The notes beneath the pieces are model-generated. The model had not been told where the DNA came from. It worked only from the letters and a program-made list of their open reading frames with translations, and searched no databases. Position numbers and translations under genes: made by a program. Shown here piece by piece: positions 42,101 through 52,100 of a stretch of DNA of 52,534 nt. The DNA is from a virus, in the IMG/VR virus record IMGVR_UViG_3300027972_000016, positions 1 through 52,534 of that record; one strand, written 5' to 3'. Position 1 is the first letter of the stretch, and each line of letters opens with the position of its first letter.

Positions 42101-43848
42101 CAAAAGGAGTAGATGAGAAAGGTAAAAAATTTATTGATTTTACAGATACTTGGGATTTACAACCTTTAAAAAATGTGAAAGGTTTACCTGATAAACTTAA
42201 AGAATTTGAAGTATCTTCTTTAACAGGAGGAAAACCTTTTGATTTAAAGAATAGAATTTATTATGATGATGCTGGTAATTTTTTTGATCATAAAGGAACT
42301 AAACTTGTTGAAGAAGTTCAACATTTTCCTAAGGGGATTGTGAAACAAAATGAAGCAGTAGATGAAATAATGTTAAGTACACCAAATGTTGTTGGAACAA
42401 AACAAATAGATGTATTAAAAGATTGGAACAAGGCAGTTAATCAAAAATTTTTTAAAGGGGCAGCTGCAGGATTTGGAAGTGTATTTGCAGGTCTAGAGTA
42501 TCATCTTAATAAATTAAAAGAAAAATCAAAAAAAGATTTAGATAAAAAAGCATATGGAGGTACTATAAAAAAGTTTGGTAAAGGAGGTAAAAAAGATTTA
42601 GATATATCAGTTAATCCAACTAAGCAACCATCTGCTTTTACTTTTACACCTTCTAGAATTCCAGGTAGTAAACAAGAGGCAGAAAGTATGTTAGCCTCAG
42701 GAGAACTTAAAGAAAGAAGTAATCCTCTTACTAAAGAAGATGTTAAACTTGCAGTAGATGCAGCTAGTGTAGGATTTTATCCAGCGGCAGTATTAGGATC
42801 CGCAATGGATGCTGCTGAAGGAAATTATATATCAGCGGCTTTGGGTTTAATACCTGTAGTAGGTAAAGCAGGTAAGCATGGAAAATTTTGGGGAAAAGCT
42901 TATACTAAAGCTATAAATGCAGGAGTTCCTAATGCTATTGCCTACCCCGCAAAAAAATATGGTAAAGCTTTTACACAAGGAAGTTCTATTGGTACTAATA
43001 TTCATGATGTTTATAATGATTTTAATCAAAACAAAAAAGCATATGGTGGATACATGCAAGAAGGTGGTATTAAAAATACACTTACTTTTCAAGAAGATGA
43101 AGAATCTACTTTATCTGATGAAGAATTTTTTAATCAACCTAATGAAAATGAAATATCTGATAAACCTACAAGATCAATGTATATTAGTGATCCAAGAAAA
43201 ATAAGAGCTACAACTGGTAAAAAAATAAGACCTAATGTTGATTTAAAAAGTGGAGAATATGATGTAGATGCAATTGAAAAATTAGCTGAATATGCAGTTT
43301 TAAGAGGTATAAATCCATATAGAGCAATTGCACAAGCATTGGCAGAATCAACTTTAGGAACAAAAACTCCTGATAATGTTGGTCATACCCGTCATGGTAA
43401 AAATAAAAACATGTATACTAATATGATGGATGCTATTATAGAAGGAGATTCATTAGCTAAAGTAAAAGGAAAAACTAAACCAGAAGAAATTATACAAGGA
43501 TATAATAGATATGGTAAGTTAACTTCTGATACTGAAAAAGATTATCATGGTGGTAAAGTTACTGGATTTTATGGTGTAAAGTTTCCAAAAGAAACAGGCT
43601 ACTTAGATATGAATAAAACTCCTTTGTATGGAATAGAAGTATTGGATTTACAAAAAAATGTACTTGAACCTAATGAAAAGATTAGAAGTATTGTACAACC
43701 ACAGCTACATCCTAGACCTCCGAAACCTGCAATACAGTACTTTAATAAAAATAGACCTGAGTTCTCTAAAGGTGGTGTAGTTGCTAAACTGAGTCAGAAA
43801 GAAATTGATGATTATATAAAACAAGGTTATATTGTAGAAGAAGAATAA
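39145..43848 (+). CDS. Giant cargo/ejection protein with several wall-hydrolase domains
   Basis: 1567 residues. Domain A (~180-310) looks like an NlpC/P60- or CHAP-type cysteine peptidase: C194 and C199, GDIVQYA, H278 in PQHAKVIL, and H299. Domain B (~425-650) looks lysozyme/transglycosylase-like: GIAEQES with E437, KGVFQQKE. Domain C (~660-760) carries GEGTHYMASMGEYVVPFL. Domain D (~850-1130) is unassigned. Domain E (~1360-1530) has another AQALAES (E1401) plus NVGHTRHG. GG dyads lie between domains (92, 134, 142, 657, 773, 791, 1138, 1147, 1301, 1307, 1543). A GG is followed by KLSQKEIDDYIKQGYIVEE at the C-terminus. Probably packaged in the head and ejected to breach the wall. Confidence 0.65.
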   Translation: MGNRKELIKATRELDKAKAPKKQKDIITDPMGQWKYPGQPTRIPGSDITMQGVNYPVMAVASTGQKQMMVPGAEYTFPGADYVDEFPQMKKGGGLKRGTTKSLSGTNKLMKKNPLFKNYKHKLFDPKSKHFQNGGIRKFDEGGDTESTTAPSKPSISPKEQYQNTIKNNYKTYLQSVNNVTPYTKATREGEMNCIHGVCTVIEGSGAKKFDSEYIGNMTFNDARKKEGYYEVDPKIEGFEIGDIVQYARTKANAASAGRFKPGSSLTPVNKDDLIPQHAKVILNKYVDENNITRYVVGHNEGTDKFLISKDDDGNDIKEETLFKHYLDGYNTYDGLIVNRYDPEAVEKREKEKRTKQDIIFGKNSYANMYNEKPEIVLKQETFDDKFNKKIVESSGKRKELLNYYKNNYNKLGKTANMPPSVLNKLFHNQIGIAEQESKLGEDLGMKNIVPENLLPTARKLKEATSSNDDWIKDYWQKNANNVKTQYKTIDDFKKHLSSNSKLSKEAKNYLFYNSPKSKGVFQQKELSERGKLLGSNFDTKENEFLSSMYLAIDNYSILKNKYPDLSEDELVDLTTLMHNAPGKALTKEYVDYYLKNNDIDYVNKVKDQRGVMEVPEKKSLSKLIQNTNDNKNKLTDQEADKLKKFINSKLPAKQDGGMTGMMKGRIATAAHFGNPAAQRMVSPNPKKGMTPEGEGTHYMASMGEYVVPFLQDKGGNRLEYNENPAPGREDMKFNSPEEAAYFAEHYKEVAPMMKNYIEAELTDDEIEEYRKGGYIVEDISVPSLNQRQEGGTEKPINAANPYWILDEGEPFKVRPFDAQLEYNKANQTFENRIPQSGMIEESDIDPTDVLSLGAGLAKTFGKGISKALLKSGARRLVTKSITPIGYDPFTIAAAPLELLTPKALKFKPKTYATKNRYDAWKLYNGLEPEFNTFSKNLDGTLAINDFRLSKYNLQNIIDNPKKSFGTTDIKNEFNFGGVHGNGWITKGVDEKGKKFIDFTDTWDLQPLKNVKGLPDKLKEFEVSSLTGGKPFDLKNRIYYDDAGNFFDHKGTKLVEEVQHFPKGIVKQNEAVDEIMLSTPNVVGTKQIDVLKDWNKAVNQKFFKGAAAGFGSVFAGLEYHLNKLKEKSKKDLDKKAYGGTIKKFGKGGKKDLDISVNPTKQPSAFTFTPSRIPGSKQEAESMLASGELKERSNPLTKEDVKLAVDAASVGFYPAAVLGSAMDAAEGNYISAALGLIPVVGKAGKHGKFWGKAYTKAINAGVPNAIAYPAKKYGKAFTQGSSIGTNIHDVYNDFNQNKKAYGGYMQEGGIKNTLTFQEDEESTLSDEEFFNQPNENEISDKPTRSMYISDPRKIRATTGKKIRPNVDLKSGEYDVDAIEKLAEYAVLRGINPYRAIAQALAESTLGTKTPDNVGHTRHGKNKNMYTNMMDAIIEGDSLAKVKGKTKPEEIIQGYNRYGKLTSDTEKDYHGGKVTGFYGVKFPKETGYLDMNKTPLYGIEVLDLQKNVLEPNEKIRSIVQPQLHPRPPKPAIQYFNKNRPEFSKGGVVAKLSQKEIDDYIKQGYIVEEE

Positions 43849-43863
43849 ACTTTATAGGTTTAT
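43845..43863 (+). other. Weak hairpin at the end of the cargo gene
   Basis: ATAAAC (43845-43850) and GTTTAT (43858-43863) pair around a 7-nt loop and overlap the stop codon. It is short and AT-rich, without a real T-tract, so only a weak terminator at best. Confidence 0.3.
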
Positions 43864-43877
43864 CAAAATTAATAAAA

Positions 43878-43888
43878 TTTATTATATT
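43878..43888 (+). promoter_or_regulatory. Candidate promoter of the second cargo unit
   Basis: TTTAT directly followed by TATATT (43883-43888), 18 nt before ATG 43907, in a 58-nt gap. Same arrangement as at 4478 and 21736. Confidence 0.4.
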
Positions 43889-43906
43889 TAGTATATATCA
43901 ATTACT

Positions 43907-46201
43907 ATGGAAAAAAGAACAGTTAGAATTTACAAAGCTCCAGATGGTGAAGGTAAATTCATAAACAAAACTTCTCAGTTTTTACAAAAGGCTCAGCAAG
44001 GTGCGCAAGTACAGAGACCTGAGGATAAGATGTTGAAATATGCACAGTTTGTTTATAACAGATTAAGCAGAGAAGATTCTCCAGAAGAGATATATGATGG
44101 ACTTATGCAACAAGGATTATCTCCTGAAATTGCACAAGGTATAATCAGTCAGGTAATGGATAAAATGATTGATGCTGGTGAGTTAGATCCTGATTATAAT
44201 AAACAAGATGAGGAACAAGCTGCAGAACAAGAAGCTCCAGAAGAAGAAGAACAAGTTAGTGATAGTCAAGAAGAGGAAGAAGAAGTCTTGTCTAATATGA
44301 ACTATGCGGAAGATGAAGAGGAAGAAGGTACTGAAGAAGAAGGTAATGAACCTTGGGCTACAGATATGTATCAAGATGGAGGAGAACTTATTTCTACTGA
44401 AGGTGCAGAAGAGGAAAGACAAATACAGTTTCCTGGTGTAGAATCATATCTTCCTGATTATAATCCTATTGTTTGGGATAACATAGATGCTTTACAACCT
44501 CAACAATCTTTAAAACATGGTGGTATGCCATCTAAGAAAAGCTTTGTTAAGAATGTAATGTCTATTATTAAAAGACAAGCTGGTGGAGAAGGAGCGGATG
44601 CATCTAATGATATTGGTAAAGGAAATCCATTTGATACTGCTACTAATACTTTAGAAAAAAGAAAAAGTGGATTTTTAGATACACTTAAAAATCAAACTAC
44701 TAAAGCTAAGACAGAAGATATATACAAAAAATTAGTAAGTTCAAATGATCCTGACTTACATAAAGTAGCATCAGTATTAGCTGGACAACAACAAGCTCCT
44801 CAAGACTATAACTTTCCTGAACAACCCTATGCTCAAGTAGGTGGTTTTACAGGTGGAGAAGATCCATTATATAAATTTGTATATGGTGGAGATGATGAAG
44901 TTAATCCTGAGTATTATGAAGAAGATTATTTACCTGAAGCTCAAGATGGAAAAACAGTAGAAAAGAAAGATACAGAAAAAAAAGATACAGATAAAAAAGT
45001 TGTGGATCCTTGGGAAGGATATGAAATTAGAAAAGCTAAAGTTTCTTATACCCCAAGAGTAAAGACAACTGCAGGCGGGTTGAGGGGAACCTTATTACCT
45101 TGGAATCCTATTGGGCGTGTGACAGGTCAAACTGCTGAACAAGTAGGTCAACCTTATAACATAAAAGATAATACACCTTACACAGGTTCAGTACAAGGTC
45201 AAACTCCTATTGCTAGATATACAACTAAAACTACAATGTTTGGAAGAAGACCAAAAGAATGGATTGATATCTATCAAGCTCCAACTTATCCTGGCCGTAC
45301 TCCAGAAAAAGTTTTATCTAAAGAAGAGTTAGCTGCTTTAAAAAAAGAAGAAGAAGTTGTAAAAATGCAGGAAGATACTAGAAAAAAACAATTTCAACCA
45401 TCTGTTAAACCTGCAACTATAAATACAACTAACACTGATAATCAAACTGAAACACTTGGTGAATCAAAATATGGTTATCAATATGGTGGTGCTTTAAGTA
45501 AATATTTTCCAGGTGGTATTACTGATCCAAGAGAGATAAGTAAAAAGAAATCTGATCCTACTAGTTATATGACAGAACAAGAGGGTTATCTAGGTAATCC
45601 TTTTGGAAGACCTACTTTTGGTAGATCAGAATCTTATGCTGATCAAAGAAATCCTTCATTATATGATAATGGTGTAGCTAATACTAATACACAAAGTTTT
45701 GATCCTACACGTATACAACCAATAAATGCATCTCCTACAGCAAATTCAACAGAAGAAGCAACTGTAAAACAATCAAATTTACCTCAACTTGGAACTGAGC
45801 CAGAATATTATGGTATAAAAGGTAAAGCAAAAAATCAAAGATCATTTGATGGTGAAGCTGCTGTAAATGTTTTCAATGCTGGTACTCAAGGAGTATTAGG
45901 TATGATAGAGAGAAGACAACAAGGTAAACAAGAAAGAAAGATGATGGAGAATGAGTTTAATGCAGATAACTTATATGCAACATCTACAGATAAAGATAGA
46001 GGAGATTGGGTAGACTATGGTTCTCAACTTGGTCAATATAGATTTGATCAGATGGGTCAAGATAGAAGTGGTAGATTCTCTTATGGACAAGAAGGTGGAT
46101 ATATGCAAGAAGGTGGATTTACAGAAGGGGAAGAAGTAGAAATGACAGAAGCTGAGTTAGCAGATTTTATTGCTAATGGAGGTGAAGTAGAATATATTTA
46201 A
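43907..46201 (+). CDS. Cargo/internal virion protein with acidic tract and GG dyads
   Basis: 764 residues. It begins RTVRIYKAPDGEGKFINKT, a start I associate with internal proteins of large phages of Bacteroidota. Residues ~100-150 are an extreme Glu/Asp tract. GG dyads recur: YQDGGEL, LKHGGMP, RQAGGEG, AQVGGFTGG, VYGGDD, YQYGGAL, and finally QEGGYMQEGGFT. The last 20 residues (EMTEAELADFIANGGEVEYI) match the tail motif of the preceding protein. No catalytic motif is recognised. Likely packaged with the genome; the acidic tract might screen DNA or mimic it. Confidence 0.6.
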   Translation: MEKRTVRIYKAPDGEGKFINKTSQFLQKAQQGAQVQRPEDKMLKYAQFVYNRLSREDSPEEIYDGLMQQGLSPEIAQGIISQVMDKMIDAGELDPDYNKQDEEQAAEQEAPEEEEQVSDSQEEEEEVLSNMNYAEDEEEEGTEEEGNEPWATDMYQDGGELISTEGAEEERQIQFPGVESYLPDYNPIVWDNIDALQPQQSLKHGGMPSKKSFVKNVMSIIKRQAGGEGADASNDIGKGNPFDTATNTLEKRKSGFLDTLKNQTTKAKTEDIYKKLVSSNDPDLHKVASVLAGQQQAPQDYNFPEQPYAQVGGFTGGEDPLYKFVYGGDDEVNPEYYEEDYLPEAQDGKTVEKKDTEKKDTDKKVVDPWEGYEIRKAKVSYTPRVKTTAGGLRGTLLPWNPIGRVTGQTAEQVGQPYNIKDNTPYTGSVQGQTPIARYTTKTTMFGRRPKEWIDIYQAPTYPGRTPEKVLSKEELAALKKEEEVVKMQEDTRKKQFQPSVKPATINTTNTDNQTETLGESKYGYQYGGALSKYFPGGITDPREISKKKSDPTSYMTEQEGYLGNPFGRPTFGRSESYADQRNPSLYDNGVANTNTQSFDPTRIQPINASPTANSTEEATVKQSNLPQLGTEPEYYGIKGKAKNQRSFDGEAAVNVFNAGTQGVLGMIERRQQGKQERKMMENEFNADNLYATSTDKDRGDWVDYGSQLGQYRFDQMGQDRSGRFSYGQEGGYMQEGGFTEGEEVEMTEAELADFIANGGEVEYI

Positions 46202-46211
46202 TTTTTATATT

Positions 46212-49058
46212 ATGCCAAAAGTTAGGATAACAAAATTGCCAATGGCAAGAACTGGATACCAAGTAAAGTATTCATTAGCTAATGATGTACCAGCAATGGG
46301 TGGTGCAGACTATAATGTTTACACGGGAGAGAAACAACTCAGACCAAGTAAAACTATCAGGGCTGTTCCTAGAGAAGAAGCTAATCTAGAAGCTGAAGGT
46401 GGTGAAACTGTATTTGGTGATCTTAATGGTGATGGAATGCCTGAGAGCAAAACCATTGTAGGACCAAGACATAGAGATGGTGGTGTTCCTTTAAATCTAC
46501 CAGATGATACTTATATCTATAGTGACTTTAGAGGAATGAACATTAAAGATCCTAAGGTACTTGCAATGTTTGGTAAAACTGGAAAAAACAGAGGTTATAC
46601 TCCAGCAGATCTAGATAAGCAATATGATATAATGAAGTATAGAACTATACTTCAAGATCCTAACTCAGATGATATAGATATTAAAACTGCTGAGTTAATG
46701 ATTAAAAATTATATCATGAAGAAAGGTGCATTAGCTCTAGCGGCTGAAGCTTCTAAAGGATTTCCTCAAGGTATCCCTGCTGTAGCAAAACCTTATATGC
46801 AAGCTAATGGTATTCAAGAAACAGATTTAATTCCTGAACAATTAGCAAATTTATCTAAACAAGTTGATGGTCAGTTAAAATCTCAGAACAGACAAGCTGA
46901 AGATGAAACAGATGAATCATTTTCAGAATATGATGCTGCTCAAGATATAAACCAAGGTCAACCTGTAGCTCAACCTACAATGGCTCAGTATGGAATGACA
47001 ATGGGTGGTTATGATATGCCATTTACTGATGAGGCTGGTACAGATTATAGTATTCCTGCTGCAGAGTATGGTATGTCTATGGGTGTTAATTCTAATAACT
47101 ACCAAGGTAGAACTAGAAGCATTTCCGGTAGCGGTCCTGTATATCCATTTAATACTAGAAGAGTTCCTGTAAGAGCATATGGTGGTGAATTAAACACATA
47201 TCAAGATACAGGTGCAGTTAAAGAATCAGAAAATAAACCTATTGATGTAACAGGTAAAACTGATGCTGAAATTTATAGGTTAATGTGGGATGCTAAACAA
47301 AAAGATTCTAAGGCTCAACCTGTGTTTACTAGAAATGGTAAAAAATTAAAATATAAAGAAGCTGCAGAATTTAAAGGAGAAGAAGCTGGAAAAAAAGTAA
47401 CTGCTGATGAACTTAAAGATTTAAATATTAAAGATACACCAACTAATAGAGCTGCTGCAGCTCAACATTTATTATTAAAAAAAGAACTGAGTGATCCTAA
47501 ATCAAAAGTAAGAGCTGAATATATTAAGCAAACAAGAGAATCCTTAAATGATCCTAATACTTATGGAAAAAAAAGAGGTAAAGAATTACAAGAACATTTT
47601 AAAACTAATGCTCCATCTGATGATGATATAATAAAATCAGCATTAAACATTAACAAAAGAACCCATATGCTTGCTGCAAATGGATTTGATGCAAGAATGT
47701 TTAATAATGCTGGTACAGGATTAGATACTCCTGAAAATTTAGTAAAAGATGGTGTTTATAAATCAGTTGATGAAGCTAAAAAAGCTATAGCTGATTATAA
47801 AACAAAAGGATGGACAGATAAGGATAAAGTTATTTCTAGTATAGGTGCTGAAGCATTAGGTAAAGATACAGATATTGCTTTAGAACAAGCAACAACACAT
47901 GGTTATAGAAGAATGCAAAATAATCTTTTAACTGGTGCATATAAAAATGATGCTGATGCAAATTATGCATTATCAGGTTTCTTAGGTGATCAAGGTAGAG
48001 AAATGAATGAAGGTAGATCTGATGAAAGAGATATTTATGGTGGTAAAGGTTCTAACATATCTCCTATTGATGCTGTAGCAGGTAATACTACATTAGCACA
48101 GAAACAAGCATCAGGTACTCAAATGGGTACCTTTGAAGAAGAAGCTGCTGCTTCAGCACCTACTAAAAAATGTCCAGTATGTGAAAAATCAGATGGTACA
48201 AAAGTTCTGTTAACAGTTGATCCAAATACAGGAGAATGTTATCCATGTGAAGAAGATGTACCAGTAGACTATGAAAAACCTGCTGAATGGTGGTTACAAG
48301 ATACAATCAAAACAGCCGGTGCTTTTGGTGACTTGATGAGAGCAAAGAAATATATGCCTTGGGCTCCTACTGCTAAGTTGGAAACTCCTAAAGCTACATT
48401 CTTAGATCCTACTAGAGAGTTAGCAGCACAAGCTGAACAAGCAAATATACAAACTCAAGCATTAGGACAATTTGCTGGACCTCAAGCTTTATCTGCAAGA
48501 TCAGCTGGTATACAAGGACAAGCTGCTAAATCAGCTGCTGATACTCTTTCTAGATATAACAATGCTAATGTTAATCTAGCAAATCAATATGAATCTGCTA
48601 ATGTTAATATTAGAAACCAGGAACAAGCTGGTAATCAAGCTATCAAAAAAGGATTGTATGATGCAAACACAATTGCTAATCAACAATTTGATAATACTAA
48701 AGGAGCTTTAAGAGGTAACTTCAGAAATCAATATGCCAATGCAATTACAAACCGTTGGAAAACTGATGCACTAAATCAAATAAATCCTCAGTATGCTGTT
48801 AGCGCAGGTGTTGGTGGTAAATTACAATTTACTCAAGGTAAGAAATTTAAACCTGAAGCATCTGGTAAAACATTTGATGAGTTGTATACATACTATAAAG
48901 ATCTAGGAGATCCGGATCCTTCAAAAGCTGCAGAGAGAGCGCTGCGCCCAAGAACTACATCAAAAGATGATAAGTTAGCAGCTTTAGAAGCACAGTATGG
49001 ACAAATGAAAAGAGGTGGGTTTATATATGCAGATATGATAACTCCATTCTTACTATAA
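46212..49058 (+). CDS. Cargo/internal virion protein with conserved PLNLP domain and zinc ribbon
   Basis: 948 residues. Residues ~50-106 hold EEANLEAEGGETVFGDLNGD, then RHRDGGVPLNLPDDTYIYSDF, a segment I recall as strongly conserved in internal or ejection proteins of phages of Bacteroidota. The middle is helical and Lys/Asp-rich. C654, C657, C676 and C679 (CPVC ... CYPC) form a zinc ribbon. Residues ~730-870 are Ala/Gln/Asn-rich long helices, as in ejection proteins that form channels. GG occurs in MGG, YGG and near the C-terminus KRGGF. Probably ejected with DNA. Confidence 0.6.
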   Translation: MPKVRITKLPMARTGYQVKYSLANDVPAMGGADYNVYTGEKQLRPSKTIRAVPREEANLEAEGGETVFGDLNGDGMPESKTIVGPRHRDGGVPLNLPDDTYIYSDFRGMNIKDPKVLAMFGKTGKNRGYTPADLDKQYDIMKYRTILQDPNSDDIDIKTAELMIKNYIMKKGALALAAEASKGFPQGIPAVAKPYMQANGIQETDLIPEQLANLSKQVDGQLKSQNRQAEDETDESFSEYDAAQDINQGQPVAQPTMAQYGMTMGGYDMPFTDEAGTDYSIPAAEYGMSMGVNSNNYQGRTRSISGSGPVYPFNTRRVPVRAYGGELNTYQDTGAVKESENKPIDVTGKTDAEIYRLMWDAKQKDSKAQPVFTRNGKKLKYKEAAEFKGEEAGKKVTADELKDLNIKDTPTNRAAAAQHLLLKKELSDPKSKVRAEYIKQTRESLNDPNTYGKKRGKELQEHFKTNAPSDDDIIKSALNINKRTHMLAANGFDARMFNNAGTGLDTPENLVKDGVYKSVDEAKKAIADYKTKGWTDKDKVISSIGAEALGKDTDIALEQATTHGYRRMQNNLLTGAYKNDADANYALSGFLGDQGREMNEGRSDERDIYGGKGSNISPIDAVAGNTTLAQKQASGTQMGTFEEEAAASAPTKKCPVCEKSDGTKVLLTVDPNTGECYPCEEDVPVDYEKPAEWWLQDTIKTAGAFGDLMRAKKYMPWAPTAKLETPKATFLDPTRELAAQAEQANIQTQALGQFAGPQALSARSAGIQGQAAKSAADTLSRYNNANVNLANQYESANVNIRNQEQAGNQAIKKGLYDANTIANQQFDNTKGALRGNFRNQYANAITNRWKTDALNQINPQYAVSAGVGGKLQFTQGKKFKPEASGKTFDELYTYYKDLGDPDPSKAAERALRPRTTSKDDKLAALEAQYGQMKRGGFIYADMITPFLL

Positions 49059-49065
49059 ACTTAAC

Positions 49066-49080
49066 ATGTTTATTAAACAT
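49066..49080 (+). repeat. Short perfect palindrome between cargo genes
   Basis: ATGTTTA, T, TAAACAT: a 15-nt inverted repeat 8 nt after a stop codon, followed by ATAAAATTTT. It may be a weak terminator, an operator, or chance in AT-rich DNA. The rest of this 65-nt gap shows no clear signal. Confidence 0.4.
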
Positions 49081-49123
49081 ATAAAATTTTAATAGATTTA
49101 CATAATAGATTATAAAATAAATT

Positions 49124-52100
49124 ATGGCTACTTATTTACAAGGTGTTACAGATTATATACCTGATTATCAACCATTTCAGCCGGATCTGAATTTTTATGC
49201 TAATGTACTTCAGACAAAGCAGAATCAGTATGATACAAATTATAAAGCTGTAAATAACTTATACGGTCAATTATATAATGCTGATTTAACTCACGGTGAT
49301 AATATAAAGAATAAATCAGAGCTCCTAAAACAAATAGATTTTAATTTAAAAAGAGTTTCAGGACTTGATTTATCTCTAGAGCAGAATGTAGAACAAGCTA
49401 CTCAAGTATTTAAACCTTTCTATCAAGATCAATACTTGATGAAAGATATGGCTTGGACTAAAAACTTTAATTCTACTTATGGATCTGCACAAGCTCTTCA
49501 AAATCATCAAGATCCAAAAAGAAGAGCTGAATACTGGGATACTGGTTTAAAAGAAATGCAGTATAGAAAAGAAGAATTTAGAAATGCAGATCTAGAGAAA
49601 ACATTAAATATAGGTAATGCACAATATACTCCATATGTAAATGCAGCAAAATTTTACGGTGAGTTAATGGATAAAGCTGATATAAATATGGTAACTAATT
49701 TACCAGATGCATCAGGTATGTATATGGTAAAACAAAAGAATGGTCAATTAGTATTACCAAGTTTACAACAATTACTTGTAAGTGAATATGCAAACAATCC
49801 TGCTTTACAGAAAGTATATGCCTCTAGAGCTTATGTTGAAAGAAATGATAGTGCGGTACAAAATGCAGAAAAATTTAATGGAGATAAATTAGCAGCAGAA
49901 AAAGACTTCTTACAGCAGAGATATAACTACTTATCAAACTATGCAGCCAAAAGAGCAAAAGAAAATAAACAATCTGAAACTGCTGTAGTCAAAAAAACAA
50001 ATGCAATAGAGAATGATATCCAATCTGGTAATGTTAATCCTATGCAAGGATCTTACTTAGATAGATTAAACTCTGCACTTAAAGTTGAATCAGCTGCAAG
50101 ACAATATAGTGATAAAATAAATGAAACTATTAATGGTGAATCAAGAACAGCAACTACAACTGGTCCTTCAGGAGCATCAGCAGGTTTAGATTTAACTAAT
50201 ATGGAATTAGCAAGACTTAAAGTTGATGCTGCCACTGCTTCTCAATTAGCTGAAACAGATATATTAAGTAGTGCTAATTATTATGCTACCAAAGGTCAAT
50301 CTATTGAGTATTCTGTAAATCAAATTGGTTTAGAAAATTTAAGACATTCTCATAACATACAAAGAGATATAATAAAACAAGAATATACTAAACAAAATTT
50401 AAAAGAAAAAGCTAGTGCAGATAGAGAGAATGAAAAAATTAAACATTATATATCAACTGGCTATTATGTTTATGGTGAAGATGGTGCTCCAAAATTAAAT
50501 CCTATATATGCCGCACTTGGTGTTGAACCAGGAACTACAGGATCAATAGCTGATGAGTCTATTAATATTGAAAAATACAATGAAGAACATATCAGTAAAA
50601 TAACACATGAAACTACTGATCCCTTCATTGGTACTTGGATTGGTAATATTTCTGACTTGATACGATCAGAAGAAATTTCTGAACAAGAACTTTATAGTAT
50701 GATGAATGGAGATGCAAAAAGTATTCCTTATGCAGCTTCAACAGATGCAAGAGATCCTTATGATGCATCAAATGTTTTCTCTAAAGCTTTAAGAAAACAA
50801 TCTGCTATTCAACAATTTGGAGATTTAAAAGCTGCTTATGAAAAAGATCCTGTTGCTGTAGCAAATAAATTAGTTAATAATAAACAACTTGAGAATATTT
50901 ATAATGGATTTACAAAATGGACTAATATAAACAATGGTCATAGTGTAAGTTTAGGTTATAATACGTCAGGTGCTAGATTAGCTATGCATAAACTTATGAG
51001 AGCTCAAAAAAGCTTTGATGAAGTTCAAAAACAAAATGATGACAAAATAATTAACAGATTATCTAAAGTACCTATTCTTAATTCAGAATTTAAAGGTTTA
51101 AACAAAGATGATATGACCTATTTAAGTTCATTATTTGCAAATGGTAAAACAGAAGAAGATTTTGTTAAAGAAGCTGTTGAATATGATAAAATTAATAAAC
51201 CAGTTACTACTACTACTATAAGACAATTTGATCCAGAATCAAGAACATGGACTGAAAGACCAACAAGTAGTGCAGGTTGGGGTACTAAAGATCGTTATTA
51301 TTCTCAATTATATAAAGCATTAGATGCTGAGTATAAAAAAGTTGCTTATGATCCAAATCCAGAAACAGGATTAAAATCAATTGTACCTACTATAGCTAAT
51401 AAAGCTGGTGAAGCTGGATTAGCTGCAGATACAGGATTTAAAATGGTAAATACAGCTATTCCAACTACCACAGGTACATTAACAGGTTTATATAATGATA
51501 TTAATAGAATTAATTGGAAACAAGGTGATGGTAATAAAATATCTATTGGTGGTATAACAAAGACCGGTATAGAAGATGAAGATAACTTATTAGAACCTGA
51601 AGTTGCAAAAAGTATAATAGCTGAACTTATGGGTGAAATAAAACCAAGTTCAAAAATAGGAGCTTTTAAAATTAGTCAAAATCAAATTGCTTTAGAAAGT
51701 AAAAATCTTGGTGCAATGACTGTTTATCCTCCTTTAGAATTTTTAAAGAAAAATATATTAAATGAAGCTGGAAAAGCAGATATGCCAAAAATTGATAAAA
51801 TTTTAACAAATGGTATTGCTTTTATTGCACCTAAAGATAGTTGGAACAATGACTTATTTAAACAAAGTCAAATTGGTATAACTGAATCTGTTCTTAATCT
51901 TAAAGGTGAAATTACCTATAATGATCCTAACAATGCAGGTGCTTATACAATTAAAAAAGAAAAGAATGTTCCTGGTGTAGATTATGGTGTTACTGCTAAT
52001 ATATATGCAATGGATGATAATGGAAATAAACAATTACGTCCTTTTGTCCCTATACAAAGTAATAGAGGTAATAGAGTAGATGATGCTGAAACATATGTAT

